A DNA stretch of 33,110 nucleotides from Halothiobacillus sp. 35-54-62 (GCA_002281295.1 NCFS01000034.1:1-33110), one strand, 5' to 3'; shown: positions 1 through 8,991, counted from the first letter of the stretch. The notes: generated by a model not told the origin, from the sequence alone. Translations and numbers: made by a program.

Positions 1-104
1 GCAAAAAAATCCCCCGGCTCAATGGTTAAATCAATGCCTTTGAGCGCCTCGACGCCACCGGCGTAGGTTTTTTTTAAGCGATAAAGTTCAACAGCAAAAG
101 TCAT
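1..104 (-). CDS. ABC transporter ATP-binding protein, N-terminal fragment (runs off window)
   Basis: Only the first 34 codons lie in the window. They read MTFAVELYRLKKTYAGGVEA and then LKGIDLTIEPGDFFA, the usual start of an ABC ATPase: a strand carrying the A-loop Tyr (KKTY), then ALKGIDL and the EPGDFFALLG stretch that comes just before Walker A. The GGVEALKGIDL wording resembles the YadG/ABC-2 exporter ATPases, but Walker A, signature and Walker B are outside the window, so the substrate cannot be named. The start ATG is 11 nt downstream of the stop of the TRIC-family gene on the same strand, so the two may be cotranscribed. Confidence 0.75.
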   Translation of the reverse strand, partial: MTFAVELYRLKKTYAGGVEALKGIDLTIEPGDFF

Positions 105-115
105 AAATTCCCAAA

Positions 116-733
116 CTATTTATTAGGCGAGGCAGCGGGTAAATGCCAATGATAAACGATCCCCAAGCCCCGCACGATGAGCGTCACGATAAAGCCCAAC
201 ACCAGCGCCCAAAAGGGTTGGTGTAAAAAGCTCGTAAAAAACACATACACCCCACCGCCCAGCAAGGCCGCACTGGCATACACTTCCCGATGCAACAGCA
301 AGGGCGGCTCTCCGGCCAGCACATCGCGAATTAAGCCGCCAAACGCAGCGGTCATCATGCCCATGACAATGGCAATAAAGGGGTTAGCCCCCATGCCAAG
401 GGCGATTTGCACGCCCAACACGCTAAAGGCGGCAAGCCCGACGGCATCGGCCCAAAGCAGCCATGAAAGCCTGCGATGCACGTGTTGAACAAAGTAAAAA
501 GTCACAAGTGCGCTGGCCACGCAAAGGGCGATATATTCCCAGTGCGCTACCCAAAACACGGGTCTTGCCAAAATTAAATCGCGTAGGGTACCCCCACCAA
601 TGCCGGTCACGGTGGCTAAAATGGCAAAGCCCATCCAATCCATGCCCTTGCGCGCGGCCACCAAGGCACCGGAAACGGCAAATACAACCGTGCCAAAATA
701 ATCTAAACCGCGCAATAAATCGGCAAGCACCAC
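116..733 (-). CDS. TRIC/UPF0126 (YicG-like) inner-membrane protein
   Basis: This 205-residue, very hydrophobic protein has two similar halves of about 85 residues. Each half carries a glycine-rich helix motif followed by RD: ATVTGIGGGTLRDLIL near residues 40-55, and MMTAAFGGLIRDVLAG near 125-140. This is the signature of the UPF0126 repeat, whose bacterial members are structurally related to trimeric intracellular cation channels. About six or seven membrane segments are expected. The start is GTG, with AAGGA eight bases upstream. It is transcribed divergently from hemN, and the ABC ATPase start lies 11 nt downstream. Ion specificity cannot be read from sequence. Confidence 0.88.
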   Translation of the reverse strand: MVLADLLRGLDYFGTVVFAVSGALVAARKGMDWMGFAILATVTGIGGGTLRDLILARPVFWVAHWEYIALCVASALVTFYFVQHVHRRLSWLLWADAVGLAAFSVLGVQIALGMGANPFIAIVMGMMTAAFGGLIRDVLAGEPPLLLHREVYASAALLGGGVYVFFTSFLHQPFWALVLGFIVTLIVRGLGIVYHWHLPAASPNK

Positions 734-853
734 AGCCGCTATCCTTAAATTTTAAATTCCGAGGGAAATGCTCGGGGGAACCGCCCAAAACAATTTGCTA
801 TTGTATGCGAATGCGCCGAGACAAGGGCGCCCGAATTTATCCAAGAGCACCCC

Positions 854-2248
854 ATGAACCTACCCCTAACCGATTCTGGCTTATTCGATATTGATTTAAT
901 CCGTCGCTACGATAAATCGGGGCCGCGCTACACCTCCTACCCCACGGCAGTGCAGTTTCACGAGGCCTTTACCGAGGATGATTATCGTGCCGCCGCCGAG
1001 CGCTCCAATGCCCTCGGGGGTCCTTTATCGATTTATACCCACATCCCTTTTTGCGACACCGTGTGTTACTACTGTGCTTGCAATAAGGTGGTCACGAAAG
1101 ATCGTGGCCGCGCGCAACCCTATGTTGATGATGTTGTTAATGAAATCACCCTACATGGCCGCTTGTTTGGTGAAGGCCGCAGGGTCGATCAGCTGCATTG
1201 GGGCGGTGGCACGCCCACTTTTTTATCGAACGATCAAATGCGCCAACTGATGGCAGGCATTGGCCAGAATTTTGCACTCAAAACCGATGATACCGGCGAG
1301 TATTCGATCGAAATCGACCCGCGTGAAGCCGATGCCCGCACTATCGCAGTGCTGCGCGAATTGGGTTTTAATCGCATAAGCTTAGGAGTGCAAGATTTTG
1401 ATGCGCGGGTGCAAGAAGCTGTTAACCGCATTCAAAGCGTGGCTGAAACCCGCATCGTGATGGACGCCGCGCGGGCCGAAGGCTTTCACGGCATAAGCTT
1501 AGATTTAATTTACGGTTTACCGCATCAAACCCGCGATTCATTCATGAAAACCTTGGATACCGTGATTGATATGGCGCCTGATCGCTTATCCATGTTCAAC
1601 TATGCCCACCTGCCCACCCGCTTCAAACCCCAGCGGCGCATCAACACCGATGAGCTCCCCAACGCCGCTGAAAAATTGCGCATTTTGGGCGGCAGCATTG
1701 AGCGCTTGGCCGAAGCGGGCTATGTGCTGATTGGCATGGACCACTTCGCCAAACCCACCGATCCGCTCGCCATCGCCCAGCAAAACGGCACGCTACACCG
1801 CAATTTTCAAGGCTATTCAACCCACGCCGAATGCGACATGGTGGCGGTTGGCGTGTCATCCATCAGCCAAGTGGGCGGCGCGTTTAGCCAAAACACGAAA
1901 GATTTAACCGCCTACCACACGGCGGTGGCCGCAGGCCGCCTGCCCATTGAGCGCGGCTATGTGCTTACCGCAGAAGATCACCTGCGCCGGCGCGTAATTA
2001 GCGATTTAATCAGCCATTTTGAGGTTGATTTTATTGCGATCAATCAAAACTATGGCATTGATTTTAAAAATCATTTTTCTGCTGCCTTGCAGGAGCTGGC
2101 TCCGATGCAAATTGATGATTTAGTAACCATTCAGGCCGACTCGATTAAAGTTCTGCCCCGTGGCAAATTGCTTATTCGCAATATTTGCATGGCCTTTGAT
2201 GAATATTTAAGCCTTGAGGGCATGCAGCGCTTCTCGAAAGTGATTTAA
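854..2248 (+). CDS. hemN: Oxygen-independent coproporphyrinogen III oxidase (radical SAM)
   Basis: The product converts coproporphyrinogen III to protoporphyrinogen IX without oxygen in heme synthesis, in the cytoplasm. It is 464 residues, the normal HemN length. It starts with the family-typical LIRRYDKSGPRYTSYPTA and has the [4Fe-4S] motif CDTVCYYCAC near residues 68-77 (CX3CX2CXC, the HemN form). It also has HWGGGTPTFL near 115 and the SAM-site segments EIDPRE and LGFNRISLGVQDF. The HemN N-terminal extension and the GYSTHAECDMVAVGVSSIS segment favour true HemN over the HemW chaperone. I saw no clear FNR box (TTGAT-N4-ATCAA) in the 119-nt divergent promoter region. Heme supply suits a cell making many c-type cytochromes. 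Confidence 0.96.
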   Translation: MNLPLTDSGLFDIDLIRRYDKSGPRYTSYPTAVQFHEAFTEDDYRAAAERSNALGGPLSIYTHIPFCDTVCYYCACNKVVTKDRGRAQPYVDDVVNEITLHGRLFGEGRRVDQLHWGGGTPTFLSNDQMRQLMAGIGQNFALKTDDTGEYSIEIDPREADARTIAVLRELGFNRISLGVQDFDARVQEAVNRIQSVAETRIVMDAARAEGFHGISLDLIYGLPHQTRDSFMKTLDTVIDMAPDRLSMFNYAHLPTRFKPQRRINTDELPNAAEKLRILGGSIERLAEAGYVLIGMDHFAKPTDPLAIAQQNGTLHRNFQGYSTHAECDMVAVGVSSISQVGGAFSQNTKDLTAYHTAVAAGRLPIERGYVLTAEDHLRRRVISDLISHFEVDFIAINQNYGIDFKNHFSAALQELAPMQIDDLVTIQADSIKVLPRGKLLIRNICMAFDEYLSLEGMQRFSKVI

Positions 2249-2323
2249 CACCTCAAAAATCCCAGCAGAACAGCATCTGCACCAAAGAGGCTGGGCACTT
2301 AAAACCTCAACGCGCGCAAGCCC

Positions 2324-3265
2324 TTAGTTATTAACGCCAAACCGACGAAAATACCCCATCACCCGATCAGACAAGCCCGCCAAAACGGGTTTAACCGATT
2401 TAGCCACCGAATGGCGTTTTTGCATTTCCGGCTGGGTTTGCAGCACTTGGTGGTAATCCAACGCAGATTGCACATTTTTAACAAAAGTACCCACATGGCC
2501 GGGTTTCGGGTGAAAACGGAATACTTGGCCCTGATTAATCAGCTCGACCAGCAATTCATAATCACGCAATTGCGTGAGCACGATCGTCACCAACTGCGGA
2601 TGCGTTTGTTTGAGCGCTTTAATGGCGCCCACATGGCTGGCTTGGCCATCTTGCACATCGGTAACCATCACGCCAATATTCTCGGTGCTTAAAAGCGCGA
2701 GCGCCTCATCCATATCGCGCGCCCAGTGCAGGCGATTATTGGGGGGAGTTGCCCGTTTAACGAGCTCATAGGCCGCTGGATCGCGATCCAGCACCATAAT
2801 ACCCGGGGCATCAATCGCAGTGGCCTGCGCGGTGAGGCTATCGGCACCCGATTGCGCCCGCCTTGCGGCCGCCATAAAGTTGATTTCTGCCACATGCGCG
2901 GCGGCGCGCACATCGGCCCGAATTTGTTCGGTATCCCAGGGTTTTTGCAAAAACCGGAAGATTTCACCTTCATTGACCGAGCCAATCACCGCCGCTAAAT
3001 CGGCATAGCCGGTCAACAAGAGCCGCATGGTATGGGGAGATACCTCACGAATGCCGCGCAGCACATCAACGCCGGGCATAATGGGCATTCGTTGATCGGA
3101 TATCACCACGGCGACGGGTTGCGTTTGCGCCATTTTAATCGCCTCATGACCATTGTCGGTGGTTAGCACATTAAACTCGTTACGAAACAGCATCTTGAGT
3201 GAGCGCGTAATGCGGGCTTCATCATCTACTAATAACAAGGTGGGTTTGATATTGGGGTCAATCAT
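2324..3265 (-). CDS. Tandem-receiver response regulator without a recognisable output domain
   Basis: This 313-residue protein starts with a complete receiver domain: acidic pair D14/D15, phospho-acceptor D57 in VVISDQRMP, the conserved Thr in LLLTGYAD, and Lys in FLQKPWD. A second receiver-like domain follows at about residues 153-285. It keeps an Asp in VMVTDVQDG and a Lys in RFHPKPG but lacks the normal DD pair and is more diverged. No HD-GYP, GGDEF, HTH or other output domain follows; the C-terminus is a short basic tail. It lies 25 nt downstream of the histidine kinase gene on the same strand, which is its probable phosphodonor. Output is presumably by protein contact. Confidence 0.85.
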   Translation of the reverse strand: MIDPNIKPTLLLVDDEARITRSLKMLFRNEFNVLTTDNGHEAIKMAQTQPVAVVISDQRMPIMPGVDVLRGIREVSPHTMRLLLTGYADLAAVIGSVNEGEIFRFLQKPWDTEQIRADVRAAAHVAEINFMAAARRAQSGADSLTAQATAIDAPGIMVLDRDPAAYELVKRATPPNNRLHWARDMDEALALLSTENIGVMVTDVQDGQASHVGAIKALKQTHPQLVTIVLTQLRDYELLVELINQGQVFRFHPKPGHVGTFVKNVQSALDYHQVLQTQPEMQKRHSVAKSVKPVLAGLSDRVMGYFRRFGVNN

Positions 3266-3290
3266 TTAAGGATCCTCAAGAGCGTGTCAT

Positions 3291-4670
3291 TTAGGCGGAT
3301 CGCGCCATAACCGGCTCATCGGTTACAAGCGCCTCGGGCGTTAATGGCATCCTTGCGCTGGGGGTATCCAAAGAAGTGCCGGGGCTTTGCATCGGCAAAC
3401 TAATTTCAAATCGGGTGCCCACACCGGCTTTGGTGGCAAGGCGAATATCACCGCCGTGGTCCTTGATAATGCGGTAACTAATTGATAACCCAAGCCCCGT
3501 GCCTTCACCCACTTTTTTGGTGGTGTAAAACGGTTCAAAAATCCGCGCGACATGCTCATCTGAAATGCCGCTGCCATTATCTTCAATGCTGATGCAAACA
3601 AATTCGCCCCGCGTGTAGGTGCGCAGCAATAATTTGCCTTGATCGTGCTCAATGGCTTGCGCCGCATTGGTCATGATATTGAGCAGCACTTGATTGATTT
3701 GCGAGGGCGAGCAAGGCACGCGCGGAATGGGCTCGAAGCGCTTTTCAATCGTGACCTTATTTTTGAGGTGGTGATGGCCTACGGTGAGCGCGGTTTCGAT
3801 GTTTTCAACCAAATCCACCTCATCGGTGGCCGAGCGATCGACCCGTGAAAAATTCTTTAAACTCAGCACAATATCGCTGATTTGCTTTAGGCCGAACCGC
3901 GCATCGCTAAACAGCTCGTTTAAGTCGGCCAAGTCGCTTACGGCATCGAAATCTTGGCGAATTTCGCTAATCGTTTGAATGCGTTGCTCTATATCGGCAG
4001 GGTCTGAGGCTTCGCTCAAAAGGCCTTCAAACAAGCCATCGTACGCTGCAACCAGCGTATGAATTTGGCTCAGCATTTCTTCAGCCATTTGCACGTTGTT
4101 GCCCACATAACCGAGCGGCGTATTAATTTCATGCGCCACACCGGCCACCATTTGACCCAGCGCAGCCATTTTTTCAGACTGAACCAAATGCGCTTGCGAG
4201 GATTTAATCTCTAAATTCGCTTGCGCCAGGGCATGATTTCGCTGGCCTAAGCGTTGCTCCACGAGCTTGAGTACATCGGCCACATAACCTAATCCGGCAT
4301 AGCGCCCATCCGCTTCAACAAACACAAAATCTTCAATAATCGGCGTGCGAATTTGGCTGGTTACCGTCGAAATGACTTTCGTCGTTGATTCCGCCAGCGA
4401 TACCACAATCGGCATGGGGTTCATAAACAGGTGAATCGGGCGTTTGCCATATAAATCGCGGGAATATTTGTTCAGCAACAGTTCCATAAGCGCATGGCGG
4501 CTCATTAAACCAATCGGCCGTTGGTCTTCATCAACAATAGCAAGCGAGAGCATTCGCTCAAAACCACCGCTCTGAAAGCGATCGGTTACGGCGGTGAGCG
4601 TCATGTCTGCCATCAAAGGCGGAACAGGGTCAAGCAGGGCGCGCAGCGGAGATGACATGGGGGATGACAT
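3291..4670 (-). CDS. Soluble sensor histidine kinase with N-terminal CBS-like input module
   Basis: The 459-residue protein has no membrane segment. Residues 20-140 form a CBS-like sensory module (VDEDQRPIGLMSRHALMELL, then LYGKRPIHLFMNPMPIVV and DGRYAGLGYVADVLKL) that is clearly related to the N-terminus of the SiaA-like phosphatase at 17451. A short coiled coil (140-165) leads to the phospho-acceptor helix QSEKMAALGQMVAGVAHEIN with H180. The HATPase domain has an N-box (QVLLNIMTNAAQAIE), G1 (EDNGSGIS), F-box (IFEPFYTTK) and G2 (GEGTGLGLS). The gene starts in a perfect 12-bp tandem repeat, so two in-frame ATGs (4670 and 4658) are possible. The cognate regulator follows directly. Confidence 0.92.
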   Translation of the reverse strand: MSSPMSSPLRALLDPVPPLMADMTLTAVTDRFQSGGFERMLSLAIVDEDQRPIGLMSRHALMELLLNKYSRDLYGKRPIHLFMNPMPIVVSLAESTTKVISTVTSQIRTPIIEDFVFVEADGRYAGLGYVADVLKLVEQRLGQRNHALAQANLEIKSSQAHLVQSEKMAALGQMVAGVAHEINTPLGYVGNNVQMAEEMLSQIHTLVAAYDGLFEGLLSEASDPADIEQRIQTISEIRQDFDAVSDLADLNELFSDARFGLKQISDIVLSLKNFSRVDRSATDEVDLVENIETALTVGHHHLKNKVTIEKRFEPIPRVPCSPSQINQVLLNIMTNAAQAIEHDQGKLLLRTYTRGEFVCISIEDNGSGISDEHVARIFEPFYTTKKVGEGTGLGLSISYRIIKDHGGDIRLATKAGVGTRFEISLPMQSPGTSLDTPSARMPLTPEALVTDEPVMARSA

Positions 4671-4674
4671 GGGG
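4651..4674 (-). repeat. Perfect 12-bp tandem duplication across the histidine kinase start codon
   Basis: Two abutting copies of GATGACATGGGG (plus-strand reading) cover 4651-4662 and 4663-4674. On the coding strand this repeats ATG TCA TCC CC, so the protein begins MSSP-MSSP. The unit is four codons, so gain or loss of a copy keeps the frame. No clear Shine-Dalgarno sequence precedes either ATG. Confidence 0.9.
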
Positions 4675-4759
4675 TTGGCTCAGCGTAGTTCAGAGAGCAG
4701 GCACCTTAATGTCACCTCATGACAATTTAATGATTAGCCGATTCTTAAATGATTGGGCT

Positions 4760-7222
4760 TTAAATTCGCCAAGCAATTCGCCAGGCGAACGGCCATTGCC
4801 GCGCGCGATATCCCAGCACTTGTCCTGCGCTCACCTCAAGGGCACCCGAATCTGCGGTATTAATAAGCGCAATACTCGCCGCTTGATAGCGGGCCACAAT
4901 AACCGGATGCGGATGCCCAAACTGATTAAGTGCGCCCGCGCTAATTAGCCCCATTTTGGGCTGCACGGCGGCTAAAAATTCGGGTGATGACGAGGTTTTA
5001 GAGCCGTGATGCGGCACATAAAGCCAGTCGGCCGTTAAATCGTGGCGGCGAATTAAATCCTGCTCGGCAATGGCCTCAAGGTCACCGGTTAAAAGCAAAC
5101 TGCCGTTGTCATCTTGCACGCGCAACACGCAAGAGCGGTTATTGTCCCCTTTTTGGGCATGCCACCCGACCTCTGCCTGATACAGCGTAAACCGCACGCC
5201 ATCAAACACCCATGACGCGCCATCCACGCAAGGGCGGCTGGCAATGTCCCTTAACGGTTGGCCACTTATTATGGGCGCGGCGCCAAAAGCCGCGCGCACG
5301 CTGGGTAAACCGCCCGCATGATCGCGGGCCTGGTGGCTAATAATAATTTGATCAAGCGTACCCACGTGCAAAGCCCGCAGCGCCGGCAATACCGTGCGCG
5401 CGCCCGCATCGCTTGCGCCAAACGCAGGACCCGCATCATAGAGCACCGTATGCCGCGCGGTTTGAATCACAACCGCCATGCCTTGGCCCACATCTAAAAT
5501 CCAACTGCGCGCCTGCCCATCCATTAGCGCGGGGGGCCGATACAGCACGGCCGGCAAGCACAAAATCAACCCCAGAAAACGTGCCGGCCAAGTGCGGGGC
5601 ATTAAAAGCCAAGCCACACCCAACACGGCAAGCCCAATACTCCCTGTGGGCGGCGGTGCTAATTGGCTTTGCGGAAAACTGTGCTCAAGCCAGACCAACA
5701 CCCCAAACAACCCCTGCGATAAAAGGTTAATTAGCCCCATGACAGCAGAAGCCCCGGCGGGGAAAAGCCCGCTCAACACCATAACCAGCAGGGCGAGCGG
5801 GGTAATCACAAAGGTAATCAGCGGCACGGCCAGCAAATTTGCCGGTAAAGACGACCAAGCCACCCGATCAAACATCCACCACGCCCAAGGGAGCAACGCC
5901 ACAGTTAAAATCACTTGCAAGCGCAAGCCATCGCGCCAAAAACTTAAATTAGGGCGCGCGCTGAGCCACAACAGCATGATGAGCACCGCACCAAACGATA
6001 GCCAAAACCCTGCGGTTAACACGCTAAACGGCTCAAGCACCAGCACGCCCATCAACGCGACCAGCCACAAATCGAGCAATCGCCAAGGCCGCCCCAGTAG
6101 CAAGCCTGCCAGCAAAATGGTAATCATCAAGGCGGTGCGCTCGGTCGGCACCGACATGCCCGCCAGCATTGCATACCCCCAAGCCGCCGCCACCGCAACC
6201 CAAGCAGCCACTTGGCGCGCGGGCAACCCCTCGCACCAGCGGGTTCTGGCCCATAGCCCGCCGGCAAGCCAAGCAAATAAGCCCGCGACCATGCCCACAT
6301 GCAGCCCAGAAATCGCCAATAGGTGATTGGTGCCGGTGGCAAGCAAGGTTTCCCAATCGGTTTCACCCAAAAAATCGCTATCGCCGATGGTGAGCCCCAG
6401 CAACAAGCCCCGCCCTCGATCCGGCACGCCCGCCGTTTGTGAAACGGCTAACAACTGCGCCCGCCAATGGGCGCGAATCGCGGCCAAATGCGCCGAAAAA
6501 CCCGCGCCCACCGCCGCGATTGGCGAAGGCGTGCCCCGAACACTGCCGGTAGCCACAATCTGCTGGGAAAATAACCAGCGCTCATAATCAAACCCACCAG
6601 GGTTCGCGCTGCCGTGCGGGGGTTTTAATCGCAGATTAAATTGCCACACCTGCCCACCCCGATAATCTGGCGGCGCGGGCGAATAATCGCCCACGCGAAT
6701 GCGCTGCCCCGCTTGCACCGCGCAACCGGCAGCACCGCCTTCGACTTGATTAACCCGCAAAAGAAGCTGCTGCGCGTGGGCGCCAGGACGTGGCAGGCCT
6801 TCAATGGTGGCGGTCATCGCGCAATTTTGCGCGGCGTTCATGGGGGGCGGCAGGCTGCGCATAAAATCGCTGATTTGCGTTAAGGACCACAGCATGCCGC
6901 TGACCAAAGCGAGCAGCAAAAGCGCCCCGCGCCACAACGGTCGCGCGTAGGGGGCTTGCTGAAGCTGAATAATAAGCAAAGCCAGCAACACCAAACTTAA
7001 AAAAGCGACAGGGCGGGTGAGCAGGTAGGTTTCAAATGCCAGCCAGCGCAAAAAAAAAGATAACCCCTGGGTTAGCACGACAAGCCATTGCGGCCAGCCT
7101 GCTGCGCCATCCACCGGCGCCCAAGGTAAAAGCCAAGCGATAAGGGCGCCCAAACACCAAGCGATAAGCCAAGCGGCACTTAAGTGCGGAGCGGGTTGAA
7201 TGGGTACGGTTCGGTCATTCAT
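4760..7222 (-). CDS. comEC: ComEC/Rec2 DNA-uptake channel protein
   Basis: At 820 residues this is a full-length gammaproteobacterial ComEC, the inner-membrane channel for single-stranded DNA during natural transformation. The N-terminus has several membrane helices and a DUF4131 OB-like domain (about 130-235). The competence domain follows with the family motif LLATGTNHLLAISGLHVGM near 295-312 and many helices to about 560. The C-terminal metallo-beta-lactamase-like domain begins WILDVGQGMAVVIQ. Its metal motif reads SHQARDHAGG, where HxDxDH is usual, so the first Asp is Ala; D and H of the DH pair remain, as does VPHHGSK near the end. The ATG at 7222 is preceded by an in-frame GTG at 7225. 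It lies about 20 nt behind cheR, suggesting a common transcript. Confidence 0.93.
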   Translation of the reverse strand: MNDRTVPIQPAPHLSAAWLIAWCLGALIAWLLPWAPVDGAAGWPQWLVVLTQGLSFFLRWLAFETYLLTRPVAFLSLVLLALLIIQLQQAPYARPLWRGALLLLALVSGMLWSLTQISDFMRSLPPPMNAAQNCAMTATIEGLPRPGAHAQQLLLRVNQVEGGAAGCAVQAGQRIRVGDYSPAPPDYRGGQVWQFNLRLKPPHGSANPGGFDYERWLFSQQIVATGSVRGTPSPIAAVGAGFSAHLAAIRAHWRAQLLAVSQTAGVPDRGRGLLLGLTIGDSDFLGETDWETLLATGTNHLLAISGLHVGMVAGLFAWLAGGLWARTRWCEGLPARQVAAWVAVAAAWGYAMLAGMSVPTERTALMITILLAGLLLGRPWRLLDLWLVALMGVLVLEPFSVLTAGFWLSFGAVLIMLLWLSARPNLSFWRDGLRLQVILTVALLPWAWWMFDRVAWSSLPANLLAVPLITFVITPLALLVMVLSGLFPAGASAVMGLINLLSQGLFGVLVWLEHSFPQSQLAPPPTGSIGLAVLGVAWLLMPRTWPARFLGLILCLPAVLYRPPALMDGQARSWILDVGQGMAVVIQTARHTVLYDAGPAFGASDAGARTVLPALRALHVGTLDQIIISHQARDHAGGLPSVRAAFGAAPIISGQPLRDIASRPCVDGASWVFDGVRFTLYQAEVGWHAQKGDNNRSCVLRVQDDNGSLLLTGDLEAIAEQDLIRRHDLTADWLYVPHHGSKTSSSPEFLAAVQPKMGLISAGALNQFGHPHPVIVARYQAASIALINTADSGALEVSAGQVLGYRARQWPFAWRIAWRI

Positions 7223-7235
7223 CACACACCGTACC
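7203..7235. repeat. 8-bp inverted repeat bracketing the comEC start codon
   Basis: GGTACGGT at 7203-7210 and ACCGTACC at 7228-7235 are perfect reverse complements separated by 17 nt. The comEC ATG (7222-7220) lies in the loop, and the downstream arm lies in codons 5-7. In the mRNA this could fold into a hairpin presenting or hiding the start codon. No strong Shine-Dalgarno sequence is visible beside it. Confidence 0.6.
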
Positions 7236-7243
7236 GTTCGCGG

Positions 7244-8047
7244 TTATTTTATGAGCCGAAAGGCCGCCCCGCCGCCGGGCAAGCGTTCAATGCTAAAACG
7301 ATCACTTAATTGCTGCGCCGATTCGGATGCGCCCAAAATGAGTACCCCGTTTTGATTCAGCGCGTTCGCCAAGTGGTCAATAATTTTCATTTTGGTTTCC
7401 CGCGAAAAGTAAATCAACACGTTACGACAAAAAATCAAATCGAACCGCCCTAACGCGGTAACGGGTTCTAATAAATTGGCCACCTGAAACCGAACGCGGC
7501 GGGTAATCTCACTTTTTAATTGCCAGCCTTGCGCGGTGTGATCGAAAAAACGCTGCTTGCGGGCGAGCGATAATCCGCGCCCCAAGGATAAATCATCGTA
7601 CAAACCCGATTTGGCCTGCGCCAAGATTTTTGATGATAAATCGGTGCCTAAAATTTCCACCGCGAAAGACCAAGGTTTTTCAGCGGCAATCATGCTGATG
7701 GAATACGGTTCTTGGCCGGATGAACAGGCCGCCGACCAAATGCGTACGGTGCGCTTGCGCGCCGCTTCAGCTTCGGGGAAAAATACATCCCGCAGCGCGT
7801 TGAACGGGTATTCATCCCGAAACCAGAGGGTTTCGTTGGTTGTCATCGCCTCGATCACCGCTTTGAGCAAAATCGAATCGGGGCGATTAAACAAGCGTTC
7901 GACCAGTTCATCCATTGAGAGAAAGTTTAATTCACGCACAACCCGACCCAAGCGGGTTTCAACCAGGTAGCGTTTATCCTCACTCAATAAAATGCCGCTG
8001 TGTTTTTCAAGCAAGGTACAAAATTGCTGATATTGCGCTGGGGTCAT
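7244..8047 (-). CDS. cheR: Chemotaxis protein methyltransferase CheR
   Basis: The product transfers methyl groups from SAM to glutamates of chemoreceptors. It is 267 residues, normal for CheR. The N-terminal helical domain (about 1-75) includes FCTLLEKHSGILLSEDKRYLVETRLGRVVREL. The SAM-binding domain has TTNETLWFRDEYPF, IWSAACSSGQEPYSISM (SAM loop) and FDLIFCRNVLIYFS, all diagnostic. The start ATG overlaps the cheV stop by four bases (ATGA), so translation is probably coupled. No pentapeptide-binding insertion or TPR was noticed. Confidence 0.95.
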   Translation of the reverse strand: MTPAQYQQFCTLLEKHSGILLSEDKRYLVETRLGRVVRELNFLSMDELVERLFNRPDSILLKAVIEAMTTNETLWFRDEYPFNALRDVFFPEAEAARKRTVRIWSAACSSGQEPYSISMIAAEKPWSFAVEILGTDLSSKILAQAKSGLYDDLSLGRGLSLARKQRFFDHTAQGWQLKSEITRRVRFQVANLLEPVTALGRFDLIFCRNVLIYFSRETKMKIIDHLANALNQNGVLILGASESAQQLSDRFSIERLPGGGAAFRLIK

Positions 8048-8991
8048 GGTGATTCGGATTCGGCCAAATGGCGCGGGCGATTTTTTAACGCTTCGGCCAC
8101 GACCCGCGCCAAATCATCGGGGTGAAACTTGGCAATAAAGCGATCGGCGCCAACCGATTTCACCATAGTTTCATTAAATACACCGCTTAATGACGAGTGC
8201 AAAATCACATACAACGACTTAAGCCGCGCATCGCGCCGAATCTGCGTGGTTAAGGCATAGCCATCCATAATCGGCATTTCAATATCTGAAATAACAAAAG
8301 CCACGCGCGCCAGCTGCTCGGGGGATTCATCGGCCCAGCGACGCAATAAATCCAAGGCCTCTTTGCCATTGGTGGCCAGCACTGCCTCAAGCCCCATTTG
8401 CTTGAGCGTATTGCGCACCTGATTGCGCGCTACGAGCGAATCATCGGCCACCAAGGCAATGCTATCGGTCGCCGCCAAGCCGCGCACATCGTGCAATACA
8501 TCGGCAGAAATTTCTTCTTTGGTGCCCACGACTTTCGAGAAGATTTGCTCCACATCAATAATTTCCACTAACACCTTGTCTACCCGCGCCACCGCCGTTA
8601 AAAAGTTTGAGGTATTGGTGCCACTCGGCGGCGGCATGACCTCTTTCCATGAAAGATTGACGATCCGATCAACCGAATGCACCAAAAACCCCTGCACCGC
8701 TCGGTTGTACTCGGTAATAATGACAAACGATTCAGCGATTTGCTCTGCCGTCATGCGGGGCGCGCCAATGGCATCGGATAAATCAATAATGGTCATCGTG
8801 TGGCCCCGCACATCGGCAATGCCGCGCACGGCAGACGTCGCCTTGGGCACTTCAGTGAGCTTAGGGCAGCGAATCACCTCACGCACTTTGAACACATTAA
8901 TACCAAAGCGCTGGTCGTCACCCAAACCGAACACCAGTAACTCAAGGCGATTATGCCCCGCAAGCTGGGTGCGGGAATCTACAGAAGACAT
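8044..8991 (-). CDS. cheV: CheV-type chemotaxis coupling protein (CheW domain plus receiver)
   Basis: Residues 1-160 are a CheW-like coupling domain: SRTQLAGHNRLELLVFGLGD at the start, then FGINVFKVREVIRCPKLTEV and DVRGHTMTIIDLSDAIG. Residues about 175-300 are a receiver domain with LVADDSLVARNQVRNTL, the phospho-acceptor in FVISDIEMPIMDGY, and HSSLSG. This is the classic CheV layout linking receptors to CheA with phosphorylation-dependent adaptation. I chose ATG 8991 because it gives the family-like MSSVDSRTQLAGHNRLEL; an in-frame GTG at 9006 would add five residues, and neither has a strong Shine-Dalgarno sequence. A sigma-28-like promoter lies upstream. Confidence 0.94.
   Translation of the reverse strand: MSSVDSRTQLAGHNRLELLVFGLGDDQRFGINVFKVREVIRCPKLTEVPKATSAVRGIADVRGHTMTIIDLSDAIGAPRMTAEQIAESFVIITEYNRAVQGFLVHSVDRIVNLSWKEVMPPPSGTNTSNFLTAVARVDKVLVEIIDVEQIFSKVVGTKEEISADVLHDVRGLAATDSIALVADDSLVARNQVRNTLKQMGLEAVLATNGKEALDLLRRWADESPEQLARVAFVISDIEMPIMDGYALTTQIRRDARLKSLYVILHSSLSGVFNETMVKSVGADRFIAKFHPDDLARVVAEALKNRPRHLAESESP

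Noticed and set aside
2261-2295. CCCAGC/GCTGGG pairing between hemN and the response regulator
   Set aside because: The loop is over 20 nt and no T run follows on either strand, so a terminator cannot be supported.
5478-6326. Long rightward open frame opposite comEC
   Set aside because: Antisense shadow of the conserved comEC competence domain; low-complexity translation and no ribosome site.
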